A stretch of 64,000 nucleotides of DNA, taken from positions 61,817,183 to 61,881,182 of the forward strand of contig OX123182.2 in the NCBI GenBank assembly GCA_944739405.2, given 5' to 3'. Under the pieces are notes generated by a model, which was not told where the DNA came from, searched no databases, and saw only the letters and a program-made list of their open reading frames with translations. Positions 53,710 through 64,000 of the stretch are shown one piece after another. Source of the stretch: Euclidia mi. Its lineage: Eukaryota; Arthropoda; Insecta; Lepidoptera; Erebidae. A program made the position numbers and the translations under genes. Position 1 is the stretch's first letter. Every line of letters begins with the position of its first letter.

Positions 53710-54948
53710 GTGCAACATAACACACACTCGTCGTGGGCAAAAATAGAACAGCAAGAGATGGAGAAAGTAGAACCTATGCCACTAGTCGTTATAGACACAG
53801 ACGATGTTACTTTCGCAACAAAAAGGACTTTAAACTGGAAGACACCGGGGCCTGATAAAATACAAAACTACTGGATCAAATACTTAACCTCAACACACTC
53901 ACACATAGCAAACTCACTAAATGACCTCCTTAAAAACCCACAGGATATGCCCGCTTTTCTTACTCAAGGAGTAACCTATTTAAAACCCAAAGATAAAGAA
54001 ACTACAAACCCAGCCAAATACAGACCCATCACGTGCCTCCCCACCATTTACAAATTACTAACATCCATCATCACACATAAAATAAATTCACACATTACAG
54101 AAAACAAAATCATACCTGAGGAACAGAAAGGCTGCTCTACAGGTTCAATGGGTTGTAAAGAACAACTAATAATAGATGCTGAGATCCACAGTCAAGTCAG
54201 ACAGAAACACCGAAATCTGTATTACTCATATATTGACTACCAAAAAGCCTTCGATAGCGTACCACATTCATGATTGCTACACATTTTGAAAATATACAAA
54301 ATTGACAACAGTTTACTACAATTTCTACAACATGCAATGACGACATGGACAACAAAACTCAGTCTAAGAACTAACACTACAACACTCATTACATCACCTA
54401 TCAACATTTCTCGTGGTATTTTCCAAGGCGATTCTTTTAGTCCTCTGTGGTTCTGCCTAGCCATAAATCCCCTCTCCAGAATACTTAATAATAGTAAATA
54501 CGGATACACAATTGACAGAGATAATAAAATCAAACTCACACATCTACTATACATGGACGACATAAAATTATATGCAAGTAACAGACAAGAATTAGATCAC
54601 CTTTTAAAACTAACAGAAAAAATTGGCACAGACATAAAAATGACGTTCGGTACAAATAAGTGTAAAATCAACAGCATTATTAAAGGCCAGCATAGTAGAA
54701 CAAATTCATTCGATCTTGAGCTACAAGAAGGGACAATAGATAGCATGGAACCAAAAGAAATTTATAAATACTTCGGATATCATCAAAGCACATCAATTAA
54801 TCACACTGATATAAAAAGCACTCTGAAAGCAAAATTCAAACAAAGACTTAATAAAATCCTTCACACCCAGATATCCGCCAGAAATACAGTAAAAGCAATT
54901 AACACATATGCCATCCCCATATTGACGTATTCTTTCGGAATTATTTAA
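53710..54948 (+). pseudogene. R4-like reverse transcriptase, YMDD intact, two stops
   Basis: From 53710: LNWKTPGPDKIQNYWIKYL, NPAKYRPITCLPTIYKLLTS and YYSYIDYQKAFDSVPHS (motif A). A TGA at 54271-54273 replaces the expected Trp codon. It continues with SRGIFQGDSFSPLWFCLAIN (motif B), THLLYMDDIKLYA (motif C) and KCKINSIIKG. A TAA at about 54946-54948 stops the frame in front of WSDTELNSL. The catalytic boxes look unaltered, so the loss of function comes from nonsense changes. Confidence 0.82.
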
Positions 54949-56149
54949 TGGTCAGATACTGAACTTAACTCTCTAAACACCACAACCAGAACAACCTGCA
55001 ATAAACACAACAAACATCATATACACACAGCTGTACAACGTTTCACACTAAATCGAAAACTAGGTGGTCGGGGATTTATCGACATAAAAAACCTACACTA
55101 CACTCAAATACATAACTTACGATCATACTTTATCGGAAAAGCCAACAACAGCACACTACACAAAGCAATAGTTAACCTACCACTCCCAGGAACACCTTTA
55201 CAATTAAACAACCCTCAATTTGATCCAAAAACCAAAATCATAAAAGAGGACCTAAAGTTAGAAAACTGGAAAAGCAAAGCGCTTCATGGTAAATATCCTC
55301 ACCAACTAGAACAAGAGCATATAGACCGAACAGCATCAACTACCTGGCTCACTAAAGGCAACATATTTAGTGAGACAGAAGGATTCTTTATAGCAATACA
55401 AGATCAAGTAATTAAAACACGCAACTACTCAAAATATATTCTGAAAGAGACAATAGAGACGGAGAAGTGCCGATTATGCCACCAATACACCGAACACATT
55501 GATCACATCACAGGAGGTTGCAGCGCACTCGCCAACAAAGATTACACTCATCGCCATGACAACGTAGCCAAAAACATTCACCAAAAACTTGCACTTAAAC
55601 ATAACCTAACAGAAATAAACACACCCTACTACAAACACAAAGCAATAAATGTGCTAGAAAACAATAAAATTAAACTGTATTGGGATCGAGACATCATTAC
55701 TGACCGTACTATCTTTAGCAACAGGCCTGATATCACATTAACGATAAAACCCACTAAGACCACCTATTTAATAGATATTGCCGTTCCCAACACAAACAAC
55801 TTAAAGCAAAAACACATCTCACGTTCAAAAATACATATCACTAGCAGATGAAATAAAACAGATGTGGCACCAAGAAGTAGTCAAGATAGTCCCCATAATT
55901 ATATCCTCAACTGGTATCATACCAAAAACACTGCATAATGCTTTAAAAATGATTGATCTTCACCCAAAAATATACACACTATTACAAAAATCAATTGTAT
56001 TAGACACCTGCTCCATAGTCCGCCGTTTCTTTAACCCTACCTCACTCACATTTCAGAACATCCCAAACACCACAAACACGCAGAACATACAACAAACTCC
56101 AAACGAGACACAAACAGACCATTTTGTAACAAGCACACGAATTCACTAG
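54949..56149 (+). pseudogene. R4-like thumb and restriction-like endonuclease region
   Basis: After the stop the same frame reads VQRFTLNRKLGGRGFIDIKN and later a CCHC-type cluster (CRLCHQYTEHIDHITGGC, near 55470-55525). The endonuclease core follows near 55730-55790, with RPDITL (PD motif) and TTYLIDIAVP. A shift near 55850 moves to the frame 55862-56149 (VVKIVPIIISSTGIIPKTLH, SIVRRFF). The PD-(D/E)XK-type fold makes the first nick at the target. The LINE group with this order has narrow target preference in some lineages; here the target is not evident. Confidence 0.75.
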
Positions 56150-56495
56150 ACACACTACACGACTGAACCAGAATACTTGGTGTATACCCGTACCTGGTTC
56201 AAAATATCCAACCCAGAGTTGAGTTCAAAGATAATCGTCTATACATAATAATAATCTTTATTTGCCAGAAACATGGTTACATAGATTTGGGGTTATATTT
56301 TTGAACAGCATGTTCCACCGTATATAAAGCATGCAAAAATACAATAAAATAATCTTAAAATTTAAATTTACACACTATATTAATAACAATACAATATAGA
56401 AATAATAACTAATTTACACATTTATTTTTATATAACCTTATTGATATATTTAAAAATCTAGCTTAAAACTCTAACTTTCACCTAATATATAAAAT

Positions 56496-57776
56496 CTATT
56501 TAACATATTTATAAGATATAAATTCCGAAACCGTGTAAAAACATTTTTCTATGAGCCATTTCTTTAAATTGTACATAAAGCTAGTAAGAGGCAATTCTCG
56601 GATGGGTTTCGGTATTTTATTATATATTTGGATACTCATACAGCTGCTATTCTTTTTATGTAATGCAGTTGTCGTCATTAAGACCTTTTGATTTTGTCGG
56701 GTCTCTTATGGAGATTTTTTTATTGTTACTGGCCTTTTCAAATAATTGAGGGTGTTTTTTCACAAAGATGTCAATTTCATAAATATAAATTGAAGCCAGA
56801 GTTAATAATTTTAATTTTTTAAATAGTGGCCGGCAAGAATCCAATGGGCCAGCTCCACATATTGCCCTGACACATTTCTTTTGTGATAAGAAGGCCTTGT
56901 TTACGTCCGTCGACTTGCCCCATAACAAAATTCCGTATCTTAGTACCGAGCCAACGTATCCATGGTACGCCATTAAAGTAGTATTTTCACAAGTTACCCT
57001 CCTAATTTTCTTTAAAGCGTAAACAAACCTGTTAACCCGGGTACAAACGTGTTTTATTTGAGCTTTCCAGTTACAATGCTTGTCAAGAATTATACCCAAG
57101 AACGTAGTTTCGTCGACCGTTGCTATTTCCTGATTTTGGTGAATTATTTTGAGAGTATTTGCCTGACTATTGTAATTTTGAAAATGCATAATTTTTGTTT
57201 TTTTTCTAAATTTGCGGTTAAGTTGTTTTCACTTAGCCATTTTGATATAGCCGCTATGGTTTGAATTAAATTGTCTTCAAAGTTATTATTTGTGTTAATT
57301 TGGGAGACTAACACGGAAATATCATCTGCAAATAACGTATATCTATAACATGTGACCTGAGGTAAATCATTTACATATATTAAAAACAAGGGCCCCAATA
57401 TACTACCCTGGGGCACTCCGAAATTATTATACTTAAACTCGGATCTATATGATGTAGACATAAATTTAGAGTCGAAACGTGTAACTTCTACGCATTGCTT
57501 TCGATTTTTGAGATAGTTCTCAATCCATGCTAGAGCTTTTCCTCGAATTTCATGAAGTTCACATTTGTGAAGCAGAATTTGATGGTCGACAAAATCAGAG
57601 GCGCTGGACATATAAAAAAATATAGCCGAAACTATATTTTTTTTATCTAAAGACTCAGTCACATGTTTCATAAGAGAATAAGCTGCGAGTGTAGTGGATT
57701 TGTTTTTTTTAACCCCATTTTGCTCTTCTGCCAGGATACTGTGTTTATTTAGAAAAACAGTATGACGGGAATGCAT
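56496..57776 (-). pseudogene. CR1/Jockey-like RT and C-terminal region, frameshifted
   Basis: 57776-57144: NKHSILAEEQNGVKKNKSTT, ALAWIENYLKNRKQCVEV, GVPQGSILGPLFLIYVNDLP (motif B) and TLFADDISVLVS (motif C). Motif A is altered (SAIFFYMSSASDFVDH, where DLSKAFD is usual). A frame change at about 57180 leads to 57189-56656 (FLGIILDKHCNWKAQI, SVLRYGILLWG), and another to 56678-56496. An active element would read these in one ORF. Confidence 0.8.
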
Positions 57777-58647
57777 GAGCTTCTCGAATATTTTAGAAAA
57801 TATGGGGATTAATGTTATAGGTCGATAATTATTGATTACTTCTTTATATATATTTTTTTTTTTTATATAAGGGCTTTACAATAGAAATCTTAAGTATGTT
57901 GGGGAAGACGCCTTCACTGAGGGATAGGTTTGCAATATGGCACAATACTGGCTAATCGTATCCTACAGCACTCGTGTTATTAGAGATTTAATCACCTTTA
58001 TAATTTCATTTTCAGTACAAGGTCCTAAAAATATAGATGAATCTAAAGATTTAATTAATTTGTAATTTGGTTTATTATTATGAGATTTATTTGTTTTTGA
58101 GATATAAAAATTGTTGAAAATGTTTGCAATATTTATGGGATCAGAGACGGTGTAACTATCATGTATTATCTGTTTTATGTCACGGTTAATTTTCACAGTA
58201 TCCTGTTTATCTCCAATTATATCCCAACAAGCCTTACACTTATTGGATGAGTTTGATATATACTTAGTATTTATATTTCTTTTGGAATTATATAATTATA
58301 CACTTTTTAAATATTTTATTATATGCTATACAATTTAATTAAGAGCTTTCTTTTTTATCTTTATAATATATGTACCTGAGTTTTCTTTTACTATGATATC
58401 TTTTGTTAACCATTTTGGAGTTAACAACTCCTATTTGTATTAGTTTTCTTTTTATTTATTGGGAAACTTAAATTATATAAAAGTAAGTATGCCTCGTGAA
58501 AATGATTATAGGCTCTATTACAATCGGTTTCCTTGTAAACCTCATGCCAAGACAAACTTAATAAACAATTTCGAAACTTCAACATATTGTCTTCACTGTA
58601 GTCTCGTCTAAATGTATAGATAAACGACGACTTGGGTTTTTCATAGT

Positions 58648-59013
58648 TTACAGGGAAAGACAGGGTCTGGCCTGTATCGTATTATTGTACTTCAGAGAAT
58701 TTTTGCAGAGTGATTTCAGACAAATAGTAGTATTATTTTGTTGAGTGATTTGCTTTTTTAGCATGGCATTTTCCAGAGATAAGTTTTTTATTTCTGAATG
58801 AGCAATTAATAATTGGAACTTGAGGCTATTTATTTCCTCATTCAAATCTTCTATATTGTATCCTATAGTAGATAGGTCTGGTAAACTTTTGGCAATGTAT
58901 GATTGTGGAGAATCGAACGAAGTATCAGATGAACTATCAGAATCATTAGTGCATACATTTAAGTTTCTTCTAAAGGTAATATTATTTATTTCCATGGTTA
59001 TTATTCTATACAC
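58648..59013 (-). pseudogene. LINE ORF1 N-terminus, truncated
   Basis: The frame carries MEINNITFRRNLNVCTND, a Ser/Asp-rich stretch (SDSSSDTSFDSPQSYIAKSL), PDLSTIGYN and a predicted coiled coil (ISSLKF-like heptads to LENAMLKKQITQQN). In CR1/Jockey-like LINEs such a region starts the RNA-binding ORF1 protein. It runs into the deletion junction near 58648, so no zinc knuckles follow. Confidence 0.6.
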
Positions 59014-59036
59014 CGCTATTTTTTAATTAGTACAAA

Positions 59037-59507
59037 AACTTTAAGGACAGATTAGCGAAGACATTATTATCATATATGTGACGTAAGAGTTTCATAATAT
59101 CAATAAAGAGCAAAGTTATTATCATTTGTTTATGGTAGAAAATCTCACTTAAATCATAGTCATATTTTACAATCCATTCACTAATTCATTGATAATATTC
59201 CATCCTGCTCATTCACATTCTCTCTGTCGCACTTATGATGTAGGTAGCCATAGAAAATAAAATGAAGAAAAATAATAAATGTAGGTAGTTATTTTTTAAT
59301 TTTGATAATTCTACCCTCTCCTTCATACTTCATTCGGGCTTAGGACCAGTAAAATTTATCGTTTAACAAGTAATTAAATACGGAGGTATGTAATTAGAAA
59401 GCAAACAAATATCAAAATAAAAGATGGTTTTACGGACTAAAAGAAAAGAGTAATTTTGGCATATTTATGAAGTTAAAATCATCTGCTATTTACAAATACT
59501 ATTTTAT
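59037..59507. other. No gene recognised
   Basis: AT-rich DNA between the LINE start and a repeat fragment; nothing assigned. Confidence 0.4.
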
Positions 59508-59600
59508 CATCATCATGTCAGCCTAGAGACGTCCACTGCTGGACATAGGCCTTCCTCAAGGTGTGTGGAGAACACAGACCGATTTTGAGCCGCCCGCATC
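59508..59600 (-). repeat. (TGATG)-tail repeat fragment
   Basis: ATCATCATCATG, GTCCACTGCTGGACATAGGC and GATTTTGAGCCGCCCGCATC. The tail words CCAGCAGTGGAC and TGATGATG on the minus strand match the ends of SINE A and the RTE composite repeats. Confidence 0.6.
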
Positions 59601-59639
59601 AAATTATTATTTACTTAAGTACGTATTATTTTCTAAACT

Positions 59640-59925
59640 TACAAGTATTTCCATTGTCCTTCGAAATGTCCACCACCGTTGTCAAAAGCATCCAATATGC
59701 ACTGTTTTAATTGTTTGACACTGACCGGATCACTTTTGTACACTCACAATATGATATCCATGGGTACACAGCTGCACTCGCGATTTTTCCACTCAAAAAG
59801 TACGCACGAAGCATAGCGTCATACTCCCGTGATATGAACTGATATGATAGGCCATCGCGTCGGGCAAACGTAGACAAAGAATTAACTTTTGCAACGAAAT
59901 TAGATACGCTCCCTTTTGCTAGCAA
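59640..59925 (-). pseudogene. Possible DNA-transposase C-terminal remnant
   Basis: On the minus strand 59700-59640 reads QLKQCILDAFDNGGGHFEGQ before a stop, which recalls the last residues of Tc1/mariner-like transposases (GGHFE type). Upstream the 72-codon frame (59925-59707) is in another phase and not recognised. A frame break would be needed to join them. Weak call. Confidence 0.25.
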
Positions 59926-59999
59926 TTTAGTACTGTTTGTCGCATCGTCGGGGCGTAGCGCAGGCGCAGAGGGGCGGGGGGGAGGGGAATTTATCTATG

Positions 60000-60203
60000 G
60001 TTCATTTTACTATGATACTCGTAGTACTCGGGTCGGTCATAGTATTAGTACAGCATTTACCAATTATCACCTATTTTTGTGGACAGTTTTGAGACAGTTT
60101 TGGGACTTAGTGTTTTTATTTTTTAACTACATAAATATGATCAGTTAAAGATACTTAGTGCTGTGTTAAATTGTTTGTACTAATTAAAAAATAGCGGTGT
60201 ATA
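60000..60203 (+). repeat. Inverted piece of the CR1/Jockey-like LINE leader
   Basis: 60174-60203 is the exact complement of 59007-59036, the leader just before ORF1 of the minus-strand LINE. The preceding 170 bp (from GATACTCGTAGTACTCGGGT) may be the rest of that leader. It lies in opposite orientation, 1137 bp away. Confidence 0.5.
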
Positions 60204-61739
60204 TTATTAAAAAGTGAAATGTATCGAACGTAGAACGGAACGTTAATTTGTCCGACTATAAAGTTGGAATATATTGAACGTAGAACGGAACGTTTTGCTT
60301 CTCGTGTTTATGTTGTCAGTGCTGGCTGTCAGATACATTCATTGACATTATTTTGATGTCACAACATCATTGCGCATCCTTGTCTTTGACAGATTGGGTC
60401 TTTCTTAATACCCCTATATTAGTTCGGTCTTCCGTAATACTCGTAAAATCTGTTTTTCGAGTTGTAACACTTATTGTCAGATTGGGTCTGTGTTAATTAT
60501 TTATTTATTTGACTTCGGTTTATCATAATACCTCAGTGTTTGAATAAAAAACCGACTTTAAATGTAGTTATTCTCCTTTGATTCATAAATGGAATGAAAA
60601 TTACTTGCAAAGCAGTTGCAATGTAACTCTCCAATCAAAATATTGCTTGCCTTACATATGTGTAGCAAAATTATAGCGTCTCTTGTGTTTAAAATTACTT
60701 TTGCCAGTTCCTTCTTATTGCACTTTGATATTGTCATTCACATATAGACTGAACTGATAATATTTCCACTTAATTGTTGAAGGTTAAACTTTTTTTTGGA
60801 ACACTTTTTAACTTGATATTACTATTTTATTAACATAAAGATATTACGGTCGGTGTTTACAAGGGCAGTGTTGCCAAAATATTCAAACACATACATAAAC
60901 AATTTTAAATCGATATATATCCTAAATTATTATTTAAAATGAAAAGTTATGAGAATGAACCTAAATATGATTTTAAAATACCTATTCAACGACACCCCAC
61001 TAGACATAGTATATCGACTTTTTTTTTCATTTTGACAATATGGCGTCCGACCCACTATGAATCACAGTTTTTGTTGGACTTACCTTTATAGTAGTGTAGA
61101 GTAAAAAGAACTTCGTTATTATGAAAGTCGGGGTCTGAATATACCATTAGTTAAACTATTACAATATGAGAACACTGTCCGATATATGAAAGATATTAAC
61201 AAAATTGACTGACTTAACTGACGAATAATTCAACACATAGGAGAATTTGCTAATTTCGTTTTTTTTTTAAATATATGGATGAAACTTCAGACACCTATTT
61301 CACGAGAGACAGAAAATTAAATGGACAAAATCGTGAGCTTAGAATAAAAGCATAATTTTCAATGGCTTAACCAGGGGTAAACTATTCTGTGCATCGGTAT
61401 ACCGTTTAATATCTCTAAGCGCTTAAACCGATACTAAAGTTCAATAAAACGTTTCAAAACCCACGGCCAGCCGTAAAATGTTTTGACACCTCACAGTACA
61501 CTGTCAACCGTAATATAACTTCATGTGATACTTATTATTGTTTTATTTTCAACTATGTAATTTTTATAGATAATCTACAATCTCATAAAAATAATAATAG
61601 TACGCTATATTATTGTAATAACATTATCACACATAATTACAATCGTGCTGCAATCTGACACCAATATTCAAAGAAATCAGCGTACAAAAATACGTGAAAA
61701 CATATTCATACATAAGTTATTTAGATGATTATTTTTTAT
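60204..61739. other. No gene; short duplicated word at 60223-60294
   Basis: GAACGTAGAACGGAACGTT occurs twice (about 60225 and 60275). About 60440-60535 has TTCTTAATACCCC and AGATTGGGTCT words repeated. The rest is AT-rich and unassigned. Confidence 0.4.
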
Positions 61740-61987
61740 AGTCTCACGCCTCTTTCCCCGAAGGGGTAGGCAGAGGTGTAAATATTACACCCACATTTCG
61801 CCATGAATTTTTAGGTCCCACGTAATAGGGGGCGAGCCTATTGCCGTTACCGGGCACATCACCAGACTCCGGGCTGCTTCTGAATATTCGGAAAAACCCA
61901 GTAACACTTTTGCCCGACCGGGGAATCGAACCCGGAACCTCCGATCAGCAGTCGCATACGCTATCCACTGGACCACGGAGGCAGTCT
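61740..61987 (-). repeat. SINE family B, full length
   Basis: Minus-strand head near 61987-61915 (GGAGGTTCCGGGTTCGATTC, B box), CAGTAACACTTTTGCC inverted, and body AGACTCCGGGCTGC inverted. The tail is GCCTACCCCTTCGGGG with GGCGTGAGAC. It matches 33414-33679. The 77-codon frame over it is incidental. Confidence 0.85.
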
Positions 61988-61990
61988 TCA

Positions 61991-62454
61991 GATCAGTCAG
62001 TATACAGATGATTACCACACAAAAATATCAAAATATTTGAATATGGTAATGATACATCTCTTTCACTCGCAAATATTATCTTCATGCGAATTCTGAATAA
62101 AAAATTCCAATAAAATTTTGTATTGGAAAACGGGTGGCCATATGTACGTAACGACAAAAAAGTTGTGCGATAAATTTCACTTACAAGCCTCGGTTACCGC
62201 TATATTTTGTTAAAGGTGGTCTGGTTATTGAATTTTCGCATGAAAAATTGGTCCCAGCGCTATCTCGTTGAAGCTACCCGGCAAATTTGCTTAAATGATA
62301 AATACTTCAGGTACGTATAACTTTCACGAGGTACTTTTATTTCAGCAATTTGGGTTGAGGGTTTCGGTGCCTAAAAGTACCTCGCATATTAATAAAATAG
62401 TTTAGGTACTATGTAGGCATTATAATATTAATAAGGTAGAATTTGCCCTCTTTT
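61991..62454. other. No gene recognised
   Basis: Nothing assigned. GTACCTCGCATATTAAT and a near copy (CGAGGTACTTTTA) are short local repeats. Confidence 0.4.
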
Positions 62455-63168
62455 TTAGGGTTCCGTAGTCCACAAGGAACCCTTATAGTTTCGTCATGTC
62501 CGTCCGTCTGTCCGTCCGCAGCCTAGCTCAAAGACGCCTGGTGCTAGAAAGCTGATATTTGACATGAATATAGACATAAGATATTGCACCAAAACTGTAG
62601 AATAAAATTTAGGAAAATATTTTTTTTAAGGGTATCTCCCCTACATATATAGTGGGATTACATTTTTTTTGGTTGAGTACCCCATTATATGGGGTATCAT
62701 TGGATAGGTTTTAAAAAAATATTATTAGCTTGCTCAAATCATTTTTCGATCAAGTGATTGGTTCGTCAAATATCAAGCTTTGAAGTGAAAAAATTTTTTA
62801 AACTCAAGTGTCCCCCCCCTCTACCGGCTAAACTATTAATTTGCAAGAGGTGAAAAAAATCACAAATGTAGTACATATAACGAATTTAAAAGAAAAACTA
62901 TCACGGCTAAGTAAACGTCACTAGTTTACGAGTAATCGTCGTTTAACTTATAAATACCTATTTCTATGAGTTTACATTGGGAGCGCTGGCTTAATCTTAA
63001 AGATATACTACGTAGGTATACGTACTTTGGTATGTAATGTACTACGGGGTACAATGTGGGCCGGTTTTTAGTCCCATGTGAAACAGAAGTTATTATCAAT
63101 AATGGCCATTATGGGCAACTACGGAACCCTACATTGCGCGTGGCCCGACACGCACTTGGCCGGTTTTT
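62455..63168 (-). repeat. GGAACCCTA-type interspersed element
   Basis: TAGGGTTCCGTAG at 62456-62468 and its exact complement at 63119-63131 form an inverted pair. The right side continues CACGCACTTGGCCGGTTTTT to 63168, the usual start of this repeat (minus strand). (GTCC)n words at 62498-62520 are typical. It may be a MITE or a LINE-derived family. No coding region. Confidence 0.65.
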
Positions 63169-63237
63169 ATTACAAGCTTAATAATATATTCTGGTATCTA
63201 AGGTGGTTATCGCAACTTTTTTTTGGTATGAAAGGAA

Positions 63238-63410
63238 AAGACAGCGATAGCCTAGTACAGAGACTAACAGACTGCTACGGAGTGAGTCACGTGTAACCCA
63301 CGGCGCTAAAAAGACATGTGCGTATTCACTTAGTCATTATTATTGCTTGCTAAACGGTGAAGGAATACATCGTGAGGTGAAACCTGCATGTCATAAACTT
63401 CTCCACATTT
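63238..63410 (+). repeat. SINE family A, decayed
   Basis: GACAGCGATAGCCTAGTACA (A box region), GACTGCTACGGAGTGAG, ATGTGCGTATTCACTTAGTC, CTAAACGGTGAAGGAATACA and AACCTGCATGTCATAAAC follow the family order. The B box is lost. Confidence 0.65.
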
Positions 63411-64000
63411 AAAAAAAAAACGGCACGATCTCTACCAACTCGCCTTTGACCAGTATTGTGAGATTTAGCCTAGTCCTCCTAATAAATTAAGGTACCTGTG
63501 TCCGACAACTCTCACACTGAAATAAATCCTGTGTTAAGAGGGACTTAGAAAACAACCATTTTTGGATCACACTATTTGTTATCTCGTATGGAAATCGAAT
63601 CCATGACACTTAGCGCAATACTAATTAGTGAGAGGGCCGTTCATATCACTACGCCGTATATTAATTGAATTTTACACTGACGTAAAATTCAATTTTAACT
63701 AAGACCCGCCACATGATACAAAAATAAAATCAAAAGGTACTTATCAATATGATATGTACCTAAGTTATGTTAAGAGAAATTATTTAAGATCGCTATTATT
63801 TGCGCAACGTATTTGCGCCTCCCATTACGTTTGAACGCTACGCAACCACTAGCGTCAAAGCAACCACTATCACTTTTTGTAGATACTACAACGCAAATTC
63901 AACAAGCCACAGCGAAACTATTCATACGTAACCGCAGTTTCAGCACATTTTGTCGCGATGGTGTCGTATGACTGTAGTACTTTTGAATCAAGTGTAAAGT
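63411..64000. other. No gene recognised
   Basis: About 63663-63700 has a short inverted pair (TTGAATTTTACACTGACGTAAAATTCAA). About 63790-63990 is richer in CpG with ACGCAACC / GCGCAACG words, like 11.5-11.75 kb. No gene seen. Confidence 0.4.

Larger units (their letters stand above)
51990..56205 (+). mobile_element. R4/Dong-like LINE with restriction-like endonuclease, decayed
   Basis: A GC-richer leader (51990-52380) is followed by an N-terminal region, an RT with YMDD, and a C-terminal cysteine cluster plus restriction-like endonuclease, all on the plus strand in several broken frames. A single long ORF with the endonuclease after the RT is the R2/R4-group layout. The base composition of the coding part is strikingly A-rich (AAC, ACA, AAA codons), unlike the other LINEs here. 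Near the end TGAACCAG and CTGGTTCA (about 56164-56204) form an inverted pair. Target duplications are not clear. Confidence 0.75.
56240..59036 (-). mobile_element. CR1/Jockey-like LINE with internal deletion
   Basis: On the minus strand: 5' leader and start of ORF1 (59036-58648), a direct junction to the pre-RT region (58640-58450, NYEKPKSSFIYTFRRDYSED, SLSWHEVY), RT (57776-57144), C-terminal region (57189-56496), then AATAAA and (ATT)n near 56240-56265. The rest of ORF1 and the whole endonuclease are missing. The 3' tail type is like that of the LINE at 31-32 kb. Confidence 0.75.

Noticed and set aside
54237..54563. 108-codon minus-strand frame
   Set aside because: Antisense of the R4-like RT.

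Overview
The window looks like non-coding nuclear DNA of an insect, most likely a moth or butterfly. It is AT-rich, has no bacterial-style gene packing, and holds no host gene I can recognise with confidence. The Lepidoptera assignment is inference from the repeat types: tRNA-derived SINEs ending in (TGATG)n or (TATG)n, RTE, CR1/Jockey and R4/Dong-like LINEs, piggyBac, Transib-like and Harbinger-like elements, and a Penelope-like element. I cannot name the species. Nearly every readable protein is a broken transposable-element protein.

Layout. 1-5.6 kb: mostly unassigned sequence, one SINE, and a 972 bp piggyBac deletion derivative with TTAA target duplication. 5.98-10.79 kb: a young LTR retrotransposon with two 833 bp LTRs differing at 4 sites by eye, TSD AGGT, a tRNA-Lys-type primer site and one 865-codon open frame. 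That frame keeps gag, protease and the two ends of integrase but lacks reverse transcriptase, RNase H and the integrase core. 10.8-17 kb: largely unassigned, with two tandem hairpins at 16.45-16.59 kb. 17.2-27.5 kb: a dispersed inverted duplication, one arm carrying a 1201 bp Transib-like element (TSD CGACG) whose empty site survives in the other arm. The same stretch holds a MITE inside a SINE, a 144 bp palindrome and two 5'-truncated LINEs with 12 bp TSDs. 27.86-28.88 kb: a foldback-like element with tandem subrepeats in its arms. 29.7-36.3 kb: nested SINEs, LINE fragments and a Penelope fragment.

36.4-42.9 kb: a broken RTE-type LINE followed by two Penelope-like copies (RT plus GIY-YIG) in perfect head-to-head inversion, together flanked by a 13 bp TSD. 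42.9-43.9 kb: a Harbinger-like MITE inside a SINE. 44-51.9 kb: mostly unassigned, with a 225 bp tandem duplication and a MITE full of ATGATAAC motifs. 51.9-56.2 kb: a decayed R4/Dong-like LINE with YMDD reverse transcriptase and a restriction-like endonuclease region. 56.2-59.0 kb: an internally deleted CR1/Jockey-like LINE on the minus strand. 59-64 kb: fragments and two more SINEs.

How the parts relate. Most elements are either LINEs or LTR elements that once supplied enzymes, or short elements that appear to borrow them. One SINE family shares its 3' tail with the (TATG)n LINE, another shares its tail with the RTE-associated (TGATG)n repeats, and a short composite repeat begins like the 5' leader of the RTE LINE. 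The gag-PR-integrase element also looks like a parasite of a full-length relative. All family calls were made by eye, with no database search.
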